The translations under genes and the position numbers were made by a program. From Liolophura sinensis (taxonomy: Eukaryota; Mollusca; Polyplacophora; Chitonida; Chitonidae): a DNA stretch of 64,000 bases. The notes below the pieces were generated by a model. The model searched no databases. It was not told where the DNA came from and saw only the letters and a program-made list of their open reading frames with translations. Location of the stretch: contig NC_088300.1 in assembly GCF_032854445.1 (NCBI RefSeq), forward strand, positions 14,139,570 to 14,203,569, read 5' to 3'. Of the stretch, positions 1 through 13,500 are shown piece after piece (the first letter of the stretch is position 1; every line of letters begins with the position of its first letter).

Positions 1-3000
1 AGACAAAACATTTCCGAGTGGGTATCATGCAAGAAATAAAGAAATACATAAGTAAATGATAGGGAGAATGCCTCAAGACTTCTAATCCAGAGAAAGAGAC
101 AAAAGTGTACGTTAAGAAAGTCTGATGGAAAGGCTATGAAAGAAAGGGAAGAAAAAAGGGACAAAACTTAATGCGCATGGTTCAATAGATTTATATTTAA
201 ATTGTATGAATGATTCGCCACTTTCCTAAATCAGGATTTGTCACAAAATCAGGAATTGTCACAATGTGCTTTTGTTACATAGCTCCACATATTCGTGCCT
301 ATGAAAACGTTAATAATCGGGGTTCCCATCAACATATTGCTGTATTACTGATCCAAATTTCTCGCAAACATGTGATCATTGGCTTAAGAAGTACATGCAC
401 ATAGTCATATAGACTTTTTTGCCTTCTTTTAACTGAGCTATTCCGCCCTATGCTGATGCTCAAGCTCCTCCCACATGACGTAATGATCAGCACGTGTATA
501 CGTGACCTGTGATACTAATTCATCATTTGTGACATGGACACAACTGCAATTTACTACTACAAGTCTCAGATACACACGGGTGTCATATGGGCACAATCCA
601 CGTGTATCACCCCCACATAAGATGTTCACCGAAGCGTAATCATGTGCGTGCATTGCATATGGATATGATCTACTGCTACAGCGCATATGTCACCGCGCGC
701 ATCTGCTGGCCATTATGCGAGATGCTTTATCATAAACCGATTACTATGTAATCTACATACTGACCAGTCCGATCGGACAGCAGCTGCTGGGAGCTGGGGG
801 GTGTGGACATGTCCAGGGAGTGACCAGCGGTTAGAAGACCTGTTGTAATGGTTATTGGGCTGGACACAGCTGTAGACGTCATCAACATGTAGCCATTCAT
901 GATGAGAGTGCTTAGCATATTGTCTCAGGCTTGCTGATAACATTGTTAAATGCACACACAAGCGTTAAAGTATTCCAAAATGTAGACTGTTTATGTATTT
1001 ATTGACTGAATGAATACGTAGTCGAATAACGGAGTTATTTAAAAGGGCTGGGATTATAATAAATGAATTTTGTTGGTAATATTAACTCTATTCCAAGGAT
1101 TTAAACTGACTCAGGCCTATGAGACGAATGTAAAACATGCATGTGTGTGAGCGATGACATTACACTGTTCTCCGTTTCTGACTTAAAGTTCACTAAGACC
1201 AGTAATACAATTTGAAAACTCAAATTCTTACAAGAGCTTGATTTCAAAAAGATCTTTGGCAATTATCACAACTAATTAAAATAATTTGTTTTCTTTTTAA
1301 AAACACAAACTCTTTCATATCAATTTGACGTGAAATTAGCATTGGAAGAAAATTTCATCGAGATTATTTTTATTTTGTTACTAGAAGAACATGATATTTT
1401 GAGCAGTATTCGTTGTGAAATTAGAAAATTTTTTAATGTGTGGAATATTAAAAACTCTAAAATCTTTTTTTGGCTTCCTTGGTATTCTAAATGGGTGTGG
1501 CTTATTTGACCTACCAATTTGTGGTCCAAGGGGTGTTCAGGTATGTAAATTAATAACATACATAATTAAAGAAAGGTATTTTGTATGTTTAATATAGAAA
1601 AGTGATACTTCTCGTTATACACAAATGTAAATTCAGTTTTGTTTGTTTTTATTCACCGTCTGCTTGATTTGGTGAAAACAAAACGCCATCTCCTAGCCTC
1701 CCCATAAAGGAATAAACTCGCCCGGGAACGAATGCACATACGAACAAGATAGCTGCACTCTAGCAGTGATTGGTCACTTGGCCCCGTACCAGTCAATGTT
1801 GTAGATATAGGTGGAATGAGGTAGATTGCTTTTTTTGTGCTTAAGCACGTTCTTTGAACAGGAAGTTTCGTATACTTAATCTCGTTAAGTTCAATTTTCC
1901 TCTGCTTTTGAGACAAATGAAAACTACCTGGACCTAACTAATTGAACGTTCGTCACCGGTAATAAATATCACTATTTGTTAACTCGTTTGGAAAAAGTCT
2001 GAAGTATGTAGAAGTCTTCTGACAAAAATCAAACGTTTACCGAAGAAGTTTGTGTCTCCTTTTTCTCAGGTGATCTTTCTGTCGAGCTGCGTCTCTGATT
2101 AAGTCATTGAGACAGCTAAGTCCTTTCTAATTGGGTCGTATTTGACGCGTTAGTCTTGGCCTTGTTGGTTTGAAGCCACACGTGTTATGTAACATTCGCT
2201 CTTCGCGGTTATCTCCACGATCGGGTCATTAACGCTTTTAGCCCGGACACTATCTCATTTTCTGTAATAATTACGCTGGATTACTTTGCTGTAGCTCTCG
2301 GAAATTAATTTGATTTTCTCCGAGGCCTATTTTCGCTGGGTGGTTATTTGATGTTAGTATGGCGATGGCATCACGCCATTCAGTCGCGAGATTCAATCTG
2401 CCTTGTAAGAGAGCAATAATTCACACAGATTGAAAGTTGCCAGCTTTGGCCCGAGTCTGATATCAGCTGAGGCGTTAGCGTGGCAGTTCTAAATGATGTT
2501 CACTAATTTGCTGTGTTAAGTCGCCTAACCCATTCTTGAAAGATAAAATCATGCAGTGTATAGGCCCCTTTAACTTCACAAATTATAAATGTTCCGTAAC
2601 AAGGCAGGAAGACTAAATATAATTGAAAGAGGTGTCGTATGTAGGCCTGTATCACTTTCAATTAGCTTTCCTGTATAGGAAGGACTTTCGTTTTCTGCTC
2701 ATGTTGTCCACTCTCGCTTTGTTTTTTCTACCAAAGAGTGACAAATTCTTGAGTATATAGCGTTATACAATTTACCTGGGTCCAGGGATCTGGTTCATGT
2801 TTCCGTTAGAGATATACCCCAACTCCTTCACGGGTGTGTTGTATATATACAGGGGAGAAGCGGATGTAAGATGTTGCCATACGATGCGCGTAGTGTTGAA
2901 GATGTGTACGTGGTGTATATAACATACGGACCCATTCATGAAGTATAACACGGGCGTATTTACGCCGAACCGGGCAAACTAGCATAATTACACACTTCAG

Positions 3001-6000
3001 CCGAAGGTGCAGCGTTCATTGAGCGAGGGCAGAAAGCACGGCTCGAGAACAATTGATATGATCCATAGCAAAGTGCAGGTGAAAGCAAGTAATCATAAAG
3101 TCACTTTGAGGAGAGTGATATCAGAGTAAGGGTTCAATTACGGCGAAGTCCGGCTAATGCATTTCTGCCACGAGCTGACCAGCACATGAGACCTCTGCAC
3201 AGCCAGATTGGCCGGACTCTGCTTACTGACCATCTCCCGCTAGACTGACCACGGGATTGACGTGTAATAATACCACACCCTGACCACTAAGGCTCATCAC
3301 ACGCGGTAATTGGCAAGCTAAAGATTGCGCCTGAAATTTCTGCCGAATTAGTGTTGGTGCCGAATGAAGTCGCGAGATTAATTAACTCCGGGCTTGACAG
3401 CGGTAATACGTTGACAGAACGCGGCCTGGAAATGGACCCCGGGTTTTATTATATCATTAGCTTAAGCTAACCTTTCTCAGAACACCGCTACTCCTGCAAT
3501 GTTTCTTCCATAGACTTGACGCCTAAGCCAGGGTGACAAGCTTTCAGCAATTTACCTCCATGTCCCTTTCTGAATGCTTTCACACCATGGGTGAAACTCT
3601 CATTTTTTCCCCCAAAGCTGGTCTGAAATTGTGGAGCGTCTTATGAGCTAACTCGATATAGGAGTATAATGCAGGTTGGGCTGGGGCAGAATGATCAGTA
3701 AGGCTACCAATAACTTTATAGAACATATGTCGCTCGCTTTTTTTAAATTATAACTTTTCTCGACATCTCGTTACGAATATATTGTTTTCCAGGGATAAGT
3801 ATTAAACGCAGAGTGGACTTATTGCTGTCTCGTACGAAGTTATTAGGACCACAAAACGACTCTCCAAGCTATCTTTTCTCTGAAGCGTGAAAAGTAATAA
3901 TTTGGCGGGATCATATTGTACAGCAAAAGAGCGAGTCATTACAATATTCTTGGCCTTGAGCCATCGACTGGTAACAAATGAATTGAAGCGGTGAATAGTC
4001 ACTGTCATCAATAGTCCATCGCCTCCAACGACAATCAGACAATGGTTCGAGATCTTCATTCAACTCTTAGTACTCTTTCTGAACCATACTCTATTGTCAC
4101 CTGACCGAAAGGTGGACAGACTAAAGAACCAGTCACCTGCTCATCTTTGGCGGTGAACCTGTGCAAATATATTAGAGGGAAACTCAAACACTACCTGTTT
4201 GATCAGAACAACAAAAGTTACCAAGTTTGAATCACCACTATTAGCTCTTTCATTCAAGACGTAGCACGAAGTCAAAATGTCATTTTGTTTGGAACTTAAA
4301 CGGAAGAATAAATCAGGCCCTGTGCCAGAGGAGAGTAAACAGTTATCCGATGATGCTAACTGTGTCAAGGAAAGGGCAGTTGTTAGTTAAAAGACGTCAC
4401 CTGTATTGGCGAAAGTGCCAAGAGAGATTGCCATCTTAAGCCACGTTGAAAAGAAACAGGCTCGAACCAAACGACATATTTATATCTAATTATAAAGTCG
4501 TAGAAAGTCATTTTGCAATGCTAAATTGACTTGCCGCTTTCCAATTGTCGATCTAACCAAGTTCATCTTGTGTCGTGTCCTGTTTCTGGAGAAAATCGCC
4601 AGATACCATCTTAACATCATCTAAAAAATGTCAATTTTGACGAGACCTCTAGGCCGGTAAATGAGGAGAGGTTTGGCTGAAGGCGTCTCATTGAGAAGCG
4701 TTATGGCTCTTTTGGAAGCTTCACAGCTCTTGTACAATATCAGTGTTAACTGGTCACCAATTCGGTAATTCATTCATAAAGCACAGGCCACCTGCCCCCT
4801 TCTATTGAGTTAACCCGTACGACACGCAGTGCAATATGTGATCATCCGAGCGTACAGTCAATTTCCAGTGGCTGGCTGGCCGGCGGGGGGAAACCCCCTC
4901 TCACATGTTCCATCCGGAATCGGTCTGTAGGATTTGTGCAGTGGCGGTATCCCGCAAACTATGGGAGAGCACTGGAGGATATCAATATCCATCGCTGAAA
5001 TGTTTGCACAACAGCGCCATCTAAGCAGAAGATTAATTAACCGGAAGTTAATAATTCTTACAGAAGAAATTGGCCTGAAATTATTAAAAGTTTGATCAAG
5101 AGGCATGGTGACCTGGGGCTTGCATTTTAGTGCAGGATGTAGGAAAGGGGTTAAGACACCGTCTGGTTCATTGCCGTTCTCACGATGAACACAGATTTGG
5201 TGTTAAAGTAACAACACATAAATATCCTGTGTTTTGGTCAAAACTAGTTCCAGGTCCTGTCAAGATCCAAGTTTCCTTGAACAAACAAAGCTTTTACCAC
5301 CGAAAAACAAACATTTAGGGTCACTTTTGGGGAACTGGTCGTTTTCTTCTCGATTGCACCTCAAGACTGAAAGCCGATCTTCAAACGAGAGCAACAATAA
5401 CGAAACTTGAGGAGAATGTGATGAAGGGGTAGTTGAAGTAATTGGCGAGTGTTCTTTCTTTGATGAGTGCAGCTTTCTAGCAAGCCCAGTACTGAACCAG
5501 CAAACCATTTATCACCGGAGTCCGGGGCGGGCTAGCGGGTCGACGTAACTCTGCGGAATTACATAAGGGGTCTGGCGTGTCGGTCAACGGTGATGTAACA
5601 CCGGTCCCCCGGCGCTCGGCTGACTGATAATAGTCAACACTGACTGGTAATGGGCGGGTAGGGAGAGAGCTGTGTGATTCGGTGAATAATTGAACCCATT
5701 TAGGATAAGACCCTCCCTGTGTTACACCATTTTCAAATCTTGTCCGAAACCTCCCTTGGGAAGCTCTCTGTCAGTTAGATTACTCAAGTCATCCAAGAGT
5801 TAAGGAACTCGCGAGAGAGAAGACCATGGTCAACAACGTTAACCACAAGAACATTATCGCAATAGAGCACACTGTAATCCGTGTACACGTCGACGCCTTC
5901 TGCTTATGCGCAACACCCAAAACTTCGTCATTGTTTGGTAGTTGCCATAACAGTATGAAATCTGTTTTATTCAAATAAGATTCTTAAGAGCCTTACAGAC

Positions 6001-7488
6001 ATGCCTCGCAGGAATTCCATCAATTTATACAACACTGTACATCATATAAATACTATGACCGAACAAAAGTGAGAAGTAACTGGTTTACAGAATCACGTTT
6101 TCTAATTATCAGATACTTTGGTAACAAACTATTCTTTCAAAGTATGGTTTTCAATGAAGAGAACAACTTAATGGTTTGAAGTTTGTTTAACTGATACTCA
6201 GAAGCAAATCTATGGATAATTTTTGGGCACGTTCTTACAGATGTTGCACTGTTGTTCACCTAACATGTTCCCCATGCAATTGGCCTTGTCAAATAACAGT
6301 GATTCTAGTAGGCTAAGAAATGTTTGAAATGTTTTTCCTTCCATCGTATCACAATGGCCACTATATCCTGCGTATCTCTGTGAGTTTTCCTTATGCCTGT
6401 CCAAAGATGCCTGTAACACTTGCAGATTTATCAATCCTCATATAACTATGTCAAATGTCAAAAATAAAGAAATATCATTTATTGAAAAAATAGCTACTAG
6501 CGAGTTCAGCAATGAGAAATTTGACAATACATTTATTGATCATATTAGTTCTTTCTTTTTGGTTGGATTTGTCAGTTTCGATTAACATACATTTCCTTCA
6601 ATTAAAACAGAGCTGTGCTGTAACATTTAGGACTGTCTGGAATGGGTGATTTATCAGGATAAACCATTTCGCAGACAACTTGATAACTCGCAGATCAGCT
6701 ATGGTATCAGTGTCCACAGTGGCGCTGGCACCGTGAGAACCATTGGCTTCATGGCAATCAAAGTTCGAGCAACCATCATGATAATATCAACGATCTTTGG
6801 AAAACAGAGACGCATGGTCAGAGAACAATGGACACGATGCGGGGTCGATTTCAAAGATGACTTTTGGGCTGTTGCAAACGATGGAGAGTTCTGTAAAAAC
6901 GTCATTGGTCATCGGTAATGATGCCTGTATCAGTGTTGTCAGCACGGGAACACACCTGCCTTCGCTCGCATCACTTCCCAGAGCTCAGCTTCTTCCTCAT
7001 TCCCAAACACCAGCAGCGCCCAGCAGTAAAAATAGTAACATTGTTCATAAAAAGCTTTGTTCCCGTTTTGTCTTCAGCCGTCACCATACGTGGAATTACT
7101 GTGGCTTGTCCAGATATAAACTAAATCTGCCATTTAAAAAATGTACCGCAAAACTGATACCTTGTTGTGTCAAGAAACAAGAAAACTTTACCCATGCAGT
7201 TTGAGTGAAGGAAATGTGTATTGAATGTGATGACAACACAGCATTTTGAGTAAATCTAGACCAGAGACGTCTAATAAATTGCAGCTATCACTCCAATTTT
7301 TACCTAATTCTGCTTAAGCCATGGCGGTAGGGGACGTGTAAATTGCTGCTATTTCAGCGTTACATGGCCAGTTAAAATGATACTCTAACTGAGGTAAATT
7401 GACATTTCACGTGCTATATGTGAGAATAGAGAATTGGACGGAGAATCATTTGCACGGAAAATATATACATGATTGGTAGTTTTGTGAT
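1..7488. other. Non-coding, no recognised gene
   Basis: No ORF longer than about 135 codons and no known domain. Islands with TGACCA/TGGTCA words lie at about 760-840, 3170-3290 and 5560-5650. TCGCGAGA occurs at 2384, 3370 and 5809. The rest is AT-rich unique-looking sequence. Confidence 0.6.
6605..6909 (-). other. Possible decayed coding segment
   Basis: One minus-strand frame reads about 100 codons with a single TGA, with protein-like composition (for example FTELSIVCNSPKVIFEID and HGASATVDTDTIADLRV). Plus-strand frames are also unusually open here (to 7204). I recognise no family. It could be a remnant of a gene or transposable element, or chance in a GC-richer patch. Confidence 0.2.
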
Positions 7489-7563
7489 ATTTTATTTTAT
7501 TTATTCATTTTTGTGATTTACGCTGTACTCAAGAATGTATCACTTATATTACGGCATCTAGCT
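7489..7563 (-). repeat. SINE 3'-end fragment
   Basis: Reverse-oriented copy of the dispersed SINE-like tail. It starts with a TTTATTTTATTTATT run (the A-rich tail read backwards), followed by GTGATTTACGCTGTACTCAA and CACTTATATTACGGC, the complement of the core GCCGTCGTATAAGTG...TTGAGTACGGCGTAAAAC. It lacks the 5' half. Confidence 0.7.
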
Positions 7564-10500
7564 TTTTTGTGATGAACACAAAAATACGAAACCAGAAGCG
7601 TTGGCCATCCGTTCTGAGCGGTATACCCTTGACAACATAGAGCTTGTCGTTTCTTATTAGGTTGACAGATATCAGGTGTTGGTGTACAAAATCACTTCCT
7701 ACATGACCGGTGTAAGGGTTATATAATAGATAGTAAACCTGATAACGTGTCAGAATTCAGCCATGCCACCTAATGGGCATATCTCCCGAACCATTTAATC
7801 TCGCGTCTTCGCTACTGATTTGGAAGATAAAAATGAAAGGTGGTCAGCGTAATTTTCTAATGGCATGTTGCAATGGCCTAAGCCACACGACTGTTATTGG
7901 TGGAAACGCAGTGGTCAGTCCAGCACGCGCGGCCAGTGGCTGTGTCCGGAGCGTGCGGGACTGACCGGTGACGCGTTGCTCGCGGACTCTGGACGTTCTG
8001 AAGGTCAGATGTTGTTTGTAGGAGACTCAGTTGTAACCGAATACCACCATTATACCAAATCAGGCAACTGTCGTTTTTTCCTTCGATCGGTATCTGTAGA
8101 TCTAAATATGGTTAATTCGCCATCTTGGTTATAAAAGCGTGCTACTTTTGAAACCGACCAAAGTGGCAGCATTTTTATGACAGTGAATAATGGAGTAAAA
8201 ATTTAAAGAACGGAAAACGTATTAGATTTGACTTGTTTTCGACGTAAGCGCAAATCTACATGGCAGAGGTTCTATTTATAACGTAATTTGCTCTGACCAA
8301 TGTCTTAAGGTTTATGCTGATTGCTTCTGGAAAATCCAGTAGAAATAATCAACTGACATGCGTGCACAGATTTTTTATCCACATTATATTGTTTATAAAG
8401 AAACTTGTCATTTCTGAAATGACAAAAGCAACAGACCTGCGCATAAGGGCTACTATTTTTAACTATAAATTAAGTGAGAAGTAAGGGTCTTTCAAAAGGG
8501 TCTTAATTTCAATGTCGAATCATCCACTGGGCCAAGGTTTTTTAAACCAATGGGCAGGTGTGAGAAAAAAAAGGAACGTGGCACGCGACTTGCACGAGCA
8601 TGATTACGTAATAATCCACGTGAGATAGGGATGGCTTTGACCCAGTGACATGCCACTGACCCCCTGCTGCTGAGAAAGCATGACGCTAGATTTGGCGGGC
8701 AAAAAAAAAACACAAAACAAAACAAAAACGGATATAGGGCAAATGTTGATTTTACGATTAAAATGTCTGGCAAAAAGGATGTTGTGTTAGCAAATCGGTT
8801 CCTAGCTTGGTGGTATTTGAATAGATTATTGATGCAACTGTCGACAAGATGTCTCCTAGCGCACAGAAACACGAGAAAGATCAGATTTGAGATTTATTGC
8901 GAAAATTTGGTTGAGAAGCAAGTCAGTATTCATGTGGGAACGCAGAATAGAAAAAATAATAACTCATTCCTAAAAAATTCCTAGTAGGAAACAGTATGGG
9001 AAATGATATGAATATGTAATTGGCTTAAGCATGTAACTGTAATTATAACAACTTGGGTTGACACGCCTATTACTGTTGTCCTTGTAACTACAGACTTCAC
9101 TGTCTGTGAAGATGTAGATGCAAATAAAGTAAATCAACAATTTAAAAAGAAATGACACTTTAGTGATACACGATACACTCATATGCGAAAGTGGCAAGGT
9201 AAAGATTGAACATTATATAGGACCCCACAGGTAACACTGTTATCGCATGCACCAATATAGACTGTGGTAAACAATAATGTAACGTCCAGGCATGTCTGCA
9301 TGTTTCCAGAGTATCGTCATATACACTTTCTTGGAGGGTTCTAAAGAGGTTAATACCTTGACCCATTGTCTCTCATGGCGTATCACAATTTACATTACAA
9401 AACTTTATAAACAGGAAAGAAAACAAAGTGACATATATGCGGGAAAAAGGACATAACAATGGAACACAAAAATGCTCGTAAGCGCATACATTATTCAGGC
9501 ACTTCTGTGTACACGCGAGCGCCCAACCTTAGTCTGAGCAGAATGTGTCATCTTGTGTAAACGTAGGACGTTGAGAATGTGGTGTGCTAACTGCTAGGTA
9601 AACAGATTCACCTGCTTCAGGTGAATACGAGAAGAGGTAATTTTATTTACACTTTCAAATTAAAGAGAAACAAGATTGTTTGGCCATAGAGACCCATGTT
9701 TGAGTGGGTCTTTGTGGCTGGCCCAAACCATCGAGAGTTGATACTAAGAAGGGGTGAAAAATCACAGCGGTTAGTGGTACGATACTAAACTGACCGGCAC
9801 TGTTACCATTCCGCCTGGACCGAGTATGACGATCTGTGGTCACAATACCAACAAAATGGTGAAACACTTGAAATGAAGCCATTATAGTCAGTTAACAATG
9901 AAATGTATCCTGAATGCATGTCCTTGAGAGCGACCCACCAATGGACAAACCGCCCTATACCCACAGTTTCTAGTTAATGGTTGAAGGGATTCGGAGGCAA
10001 GATCTGTATGAGCTGTCTCCAGTGTTTAAAGTCCATGACCACATAATCACAGGCTGAGAGGTTTAAGCGATTTGTAAACTGCGATTTGACAATGCCATCA
10101 ACAAAAGCAATGACAAATCGTTCACATTTGAATACTATTTTACAAAGGTATTGTATCCGAAGAGGGAAGAGTGATGTAGTTAAGGAATCTCGAATGAAGA
10201 CCACCAAAGAGCTGGCGTGTCATTTCCCGGACGGAACATTAGATCTCGTGGCATAGTGGTATATTGTCTATAAAGACATTGTAAAATGCGCATTTCTGAC
10301 ATGTGAACAATATCAAAGCGAAAACCTTACAAAATTTTTGGTACTTTTGCGCATTATTTTTTTAAATACTCTGAAAAATGTTTAAGAGCAGTTTACTCAC
10401 TCAGGCTGGCTAATACATAAATCTAGCACAAACGAAAAACGAAAATTGGACACGTACAAATTCGGGACAAGGAAATTCGGACCGGTTGGGCCTGATGGGA

Positions 10501-13500
10501 TAGGTAGAGGGGAGAGTGAATATTGGTTCAAAACATGTCAAACGCACTTTAATGAATTTGGAAACTAAACAGGTACGAACAAAGGTGTGTTGTAGACTGA
10601 TACATGTATACATGTCAAATTAACCCACAACCCGTGACCGTTGACAGAATGTTGTTTTTACAGCTTAAGCTTGCCCAGTAAATCGCCAGTTATGCGCGGC
10701 CTCAAGCCATAGGCCAAGTCATCTCAACACCTCTTGATCATCTGTAGGTAATGCAATCTAGTTTTTGAATATCGGATAAAATCGGATTAGCTTTCATGCT
10801 TTATGAGGTTGTGATGGAAGTACAGATGGTCGCCTTGTCCCTGAGAAAAGTCACAGCGGCCGTAACGATATGTTCATGGGAGTAACAATGCAAACAGAGC
10901 GGTAAGAGCGCGCGTCGTGGGCTGACTTCGGACATCTGACCCGTGGCCAGTCAGTCCAGCTTCCCCCAATTTGTTGTTTTTCAATTACCCCATGCGTGGA
11001 TGAAGATGGCATATTAACTCGAGAATGGCCAGCTTGACCATCGGCAGACGTGATGGACAAAGACCTCAAAAAGTGTCGTTTATAACTTGTCAAAAATTTC
11101 AGGTGCGTGCTTTTGTCTTCAAGTCCTTTGTCTTTAGATTTTGCTTCGCGTTTTTTTTAGTCCACCAGACTGTCCCTGACACAGAGGGTGAAAGGAGAAT
11201 GACATTGGCCGAAATGCGTGTCCAGTAAGCTGTGGTCACTCATTGTGTGTGCTGCCAGAAGCAATTTATTCTGGCTGACCAGTCCCAGTCATTCAGCCTC
11301 CCATGCCGTATGCAATACTCGCATAAAAGAAATCACATTCTGGACAATAATTAATATCATTACCGAGACTGACCACACTCCGGCCAGGGTCTTGAGTATC
11401 ATTTCAACTGACCACTACCTCGACAGCTGTATGCAAATTACTTTACTTGACCTTTCCTCCCTATGTCCAGCGACCTCAGGGCAAAGGCCAAGAAAACCAA
11501 TTATTAATATTTTCATCCTTCGCGTGCCATATTGATAAAAGAGGAGGAAAATACAAAAAGAGGGGTTCTGGCCAAAACTGGACACTGGTCAAGCGACATT
11601 CGCTGGTCAAGCGTTAGTAGCACTTTGTCATCACATCACTCACGCTGACCCCCTCCCCTTAAAACCTTTATGCCCACACAACCCACAGGGTTAAAGACTC
11701 GTGGCGATGAATAAAAACTCTCGTGTATACTCTAATGAATATAGGCTTGGGTTGCATTGTTTTCGATAAACCATTGTCAGAATACTAAACAAACTGTAAA
11801 GTTTGACATGATCAAAATATCTGCTTATTTACGCCTAATTTAATAACGTCGTACATGTGTTTTTCTTTACAACACTCCTTGCATTTTGTCCTGTATGTCT
11901 CAGATGATGGAATACTCACAGATGGTCTGTATGTTCCAAACATCCAACGAAACCAATACCTCAGCGTTTAAGAAAAACAAAGACTGTCCTTCTTTGTTGA
12001 AGTTTCATAAAGACGCTATTAATACCCAGACTGTGAAGGTGCCATTAAGTTATTTTTAGCAGGCAGCTGTGAAATTGAACTTTTTGATCAACATTTTGAA
12101 ACGGGAACATATATTTAAATTTGCGCTTTCATGTAGAACATAAAATGAATTTTTTTTAACCAGGAGGTTGCATTTGGTGATTTGTGAATTGATACATTTA
12201 TTCTAGACTAGGTGGATGTTATATTAACAATTTAACCAAACAACAAAATAATGGCTGGAATATACAAGTACTGAATGATTATTGTACTTTCATTTTACGG
12301 GCGAACTGTTCAGGTTACCAAGTTAAAACAATACCCATTTTATTTTTCGATGGTAGTGAATAATTGCGCATTTATGGTACTCAGTTATAGCGCACTAACA
12401 ACATTCGTTCAAATTCATCCAGAACACATCGTAGTTAAGAGAACACAGTTTCTACAACTTGTATAAGCTTAATGTCGATCGTCATCGTCGGCAGTCTATT
12501 GTCATCAAGGTATGACATATAACGTATAATTAACATATAATACGGTATATTTCATATACTGGCCACTGCTGAGTGCGGTATTGTTAATAACTTATTTAAT
12601 AATAATAACGGCCTTCGATCACTTTAATTGTTAACTACAATACAGTATTGTTAGGCACTGGATTTTGATCTTTTTACCACTTACAGATTGCCCTCACAGA
12701 AATAGATAAAAGCATCAAAGCATCCGATGAAACAAACTCAGAGCAACGGGTATTCAAGCATAATTATACGGGCATTTGATAATCAGAAATGTATAGATTG
12801 TTTTTGCTAGTAGTAAAAAAAACACTTGATTTGTCATTTTATTTACTGCACTGCGCGCTTCATATACAACTGTGTACATCCATGCATGTATATGCTCTAG
12901 AAATCCGTATGACTGTAACGGGTTAGGACTTATAAAGAAAATGTCCAGTGAATATACATTTTCATTTCGGCTAAATTAATGTTTTTTTATTCAGATTTTG
13001 TACAGATTTCGACACATTTAGTTATGCATAGTGGCATGTGCATGAGCCAAAATTAATTATTATGCGTTCTCTGCGTTGTTTCTCTGTAGGCTGTGTAGTT
13101 AAATGTTGTGTATGTGAGGTGTTGAGTTGTGGCACTATGCAGTCAATTTTTGACGTATGGTTGACGAACCTGACCTTCAGTGCCGAAGTATACCAATAAC
13201 CGCTGGCACTGGTTAGTTAAATTCGCCTGCAGTAATGTATTGTAATTGACGCGGTCGATATAATGCCCTTGTATGTGGCTGATTTATGTGGATTGATAAA
13301 ATTACAAGTTTTTTTGATGTTTTGATCTGTGATAGTGCACTCATAAGTTTCACGTTATGCCATATTACGTGACTGATTTATGCTAGCATTATAGTGAAGT
13401 TGGTTGATTTATCCTTAATAATAATCTGCAGTTGACAGATTTTCCCTGTACTTGGGTGATTTATAATCAGTTAATCATGCTTCCATACAAATCGATTGTA

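Noticed and set aside
1001-1025. TATTTATTGACTGAATGAA as another SINE tail
   Set aside because: Only the AT-rich part matches and the diagnostic GTAAAACACC and GTATAAGTG words are missing.
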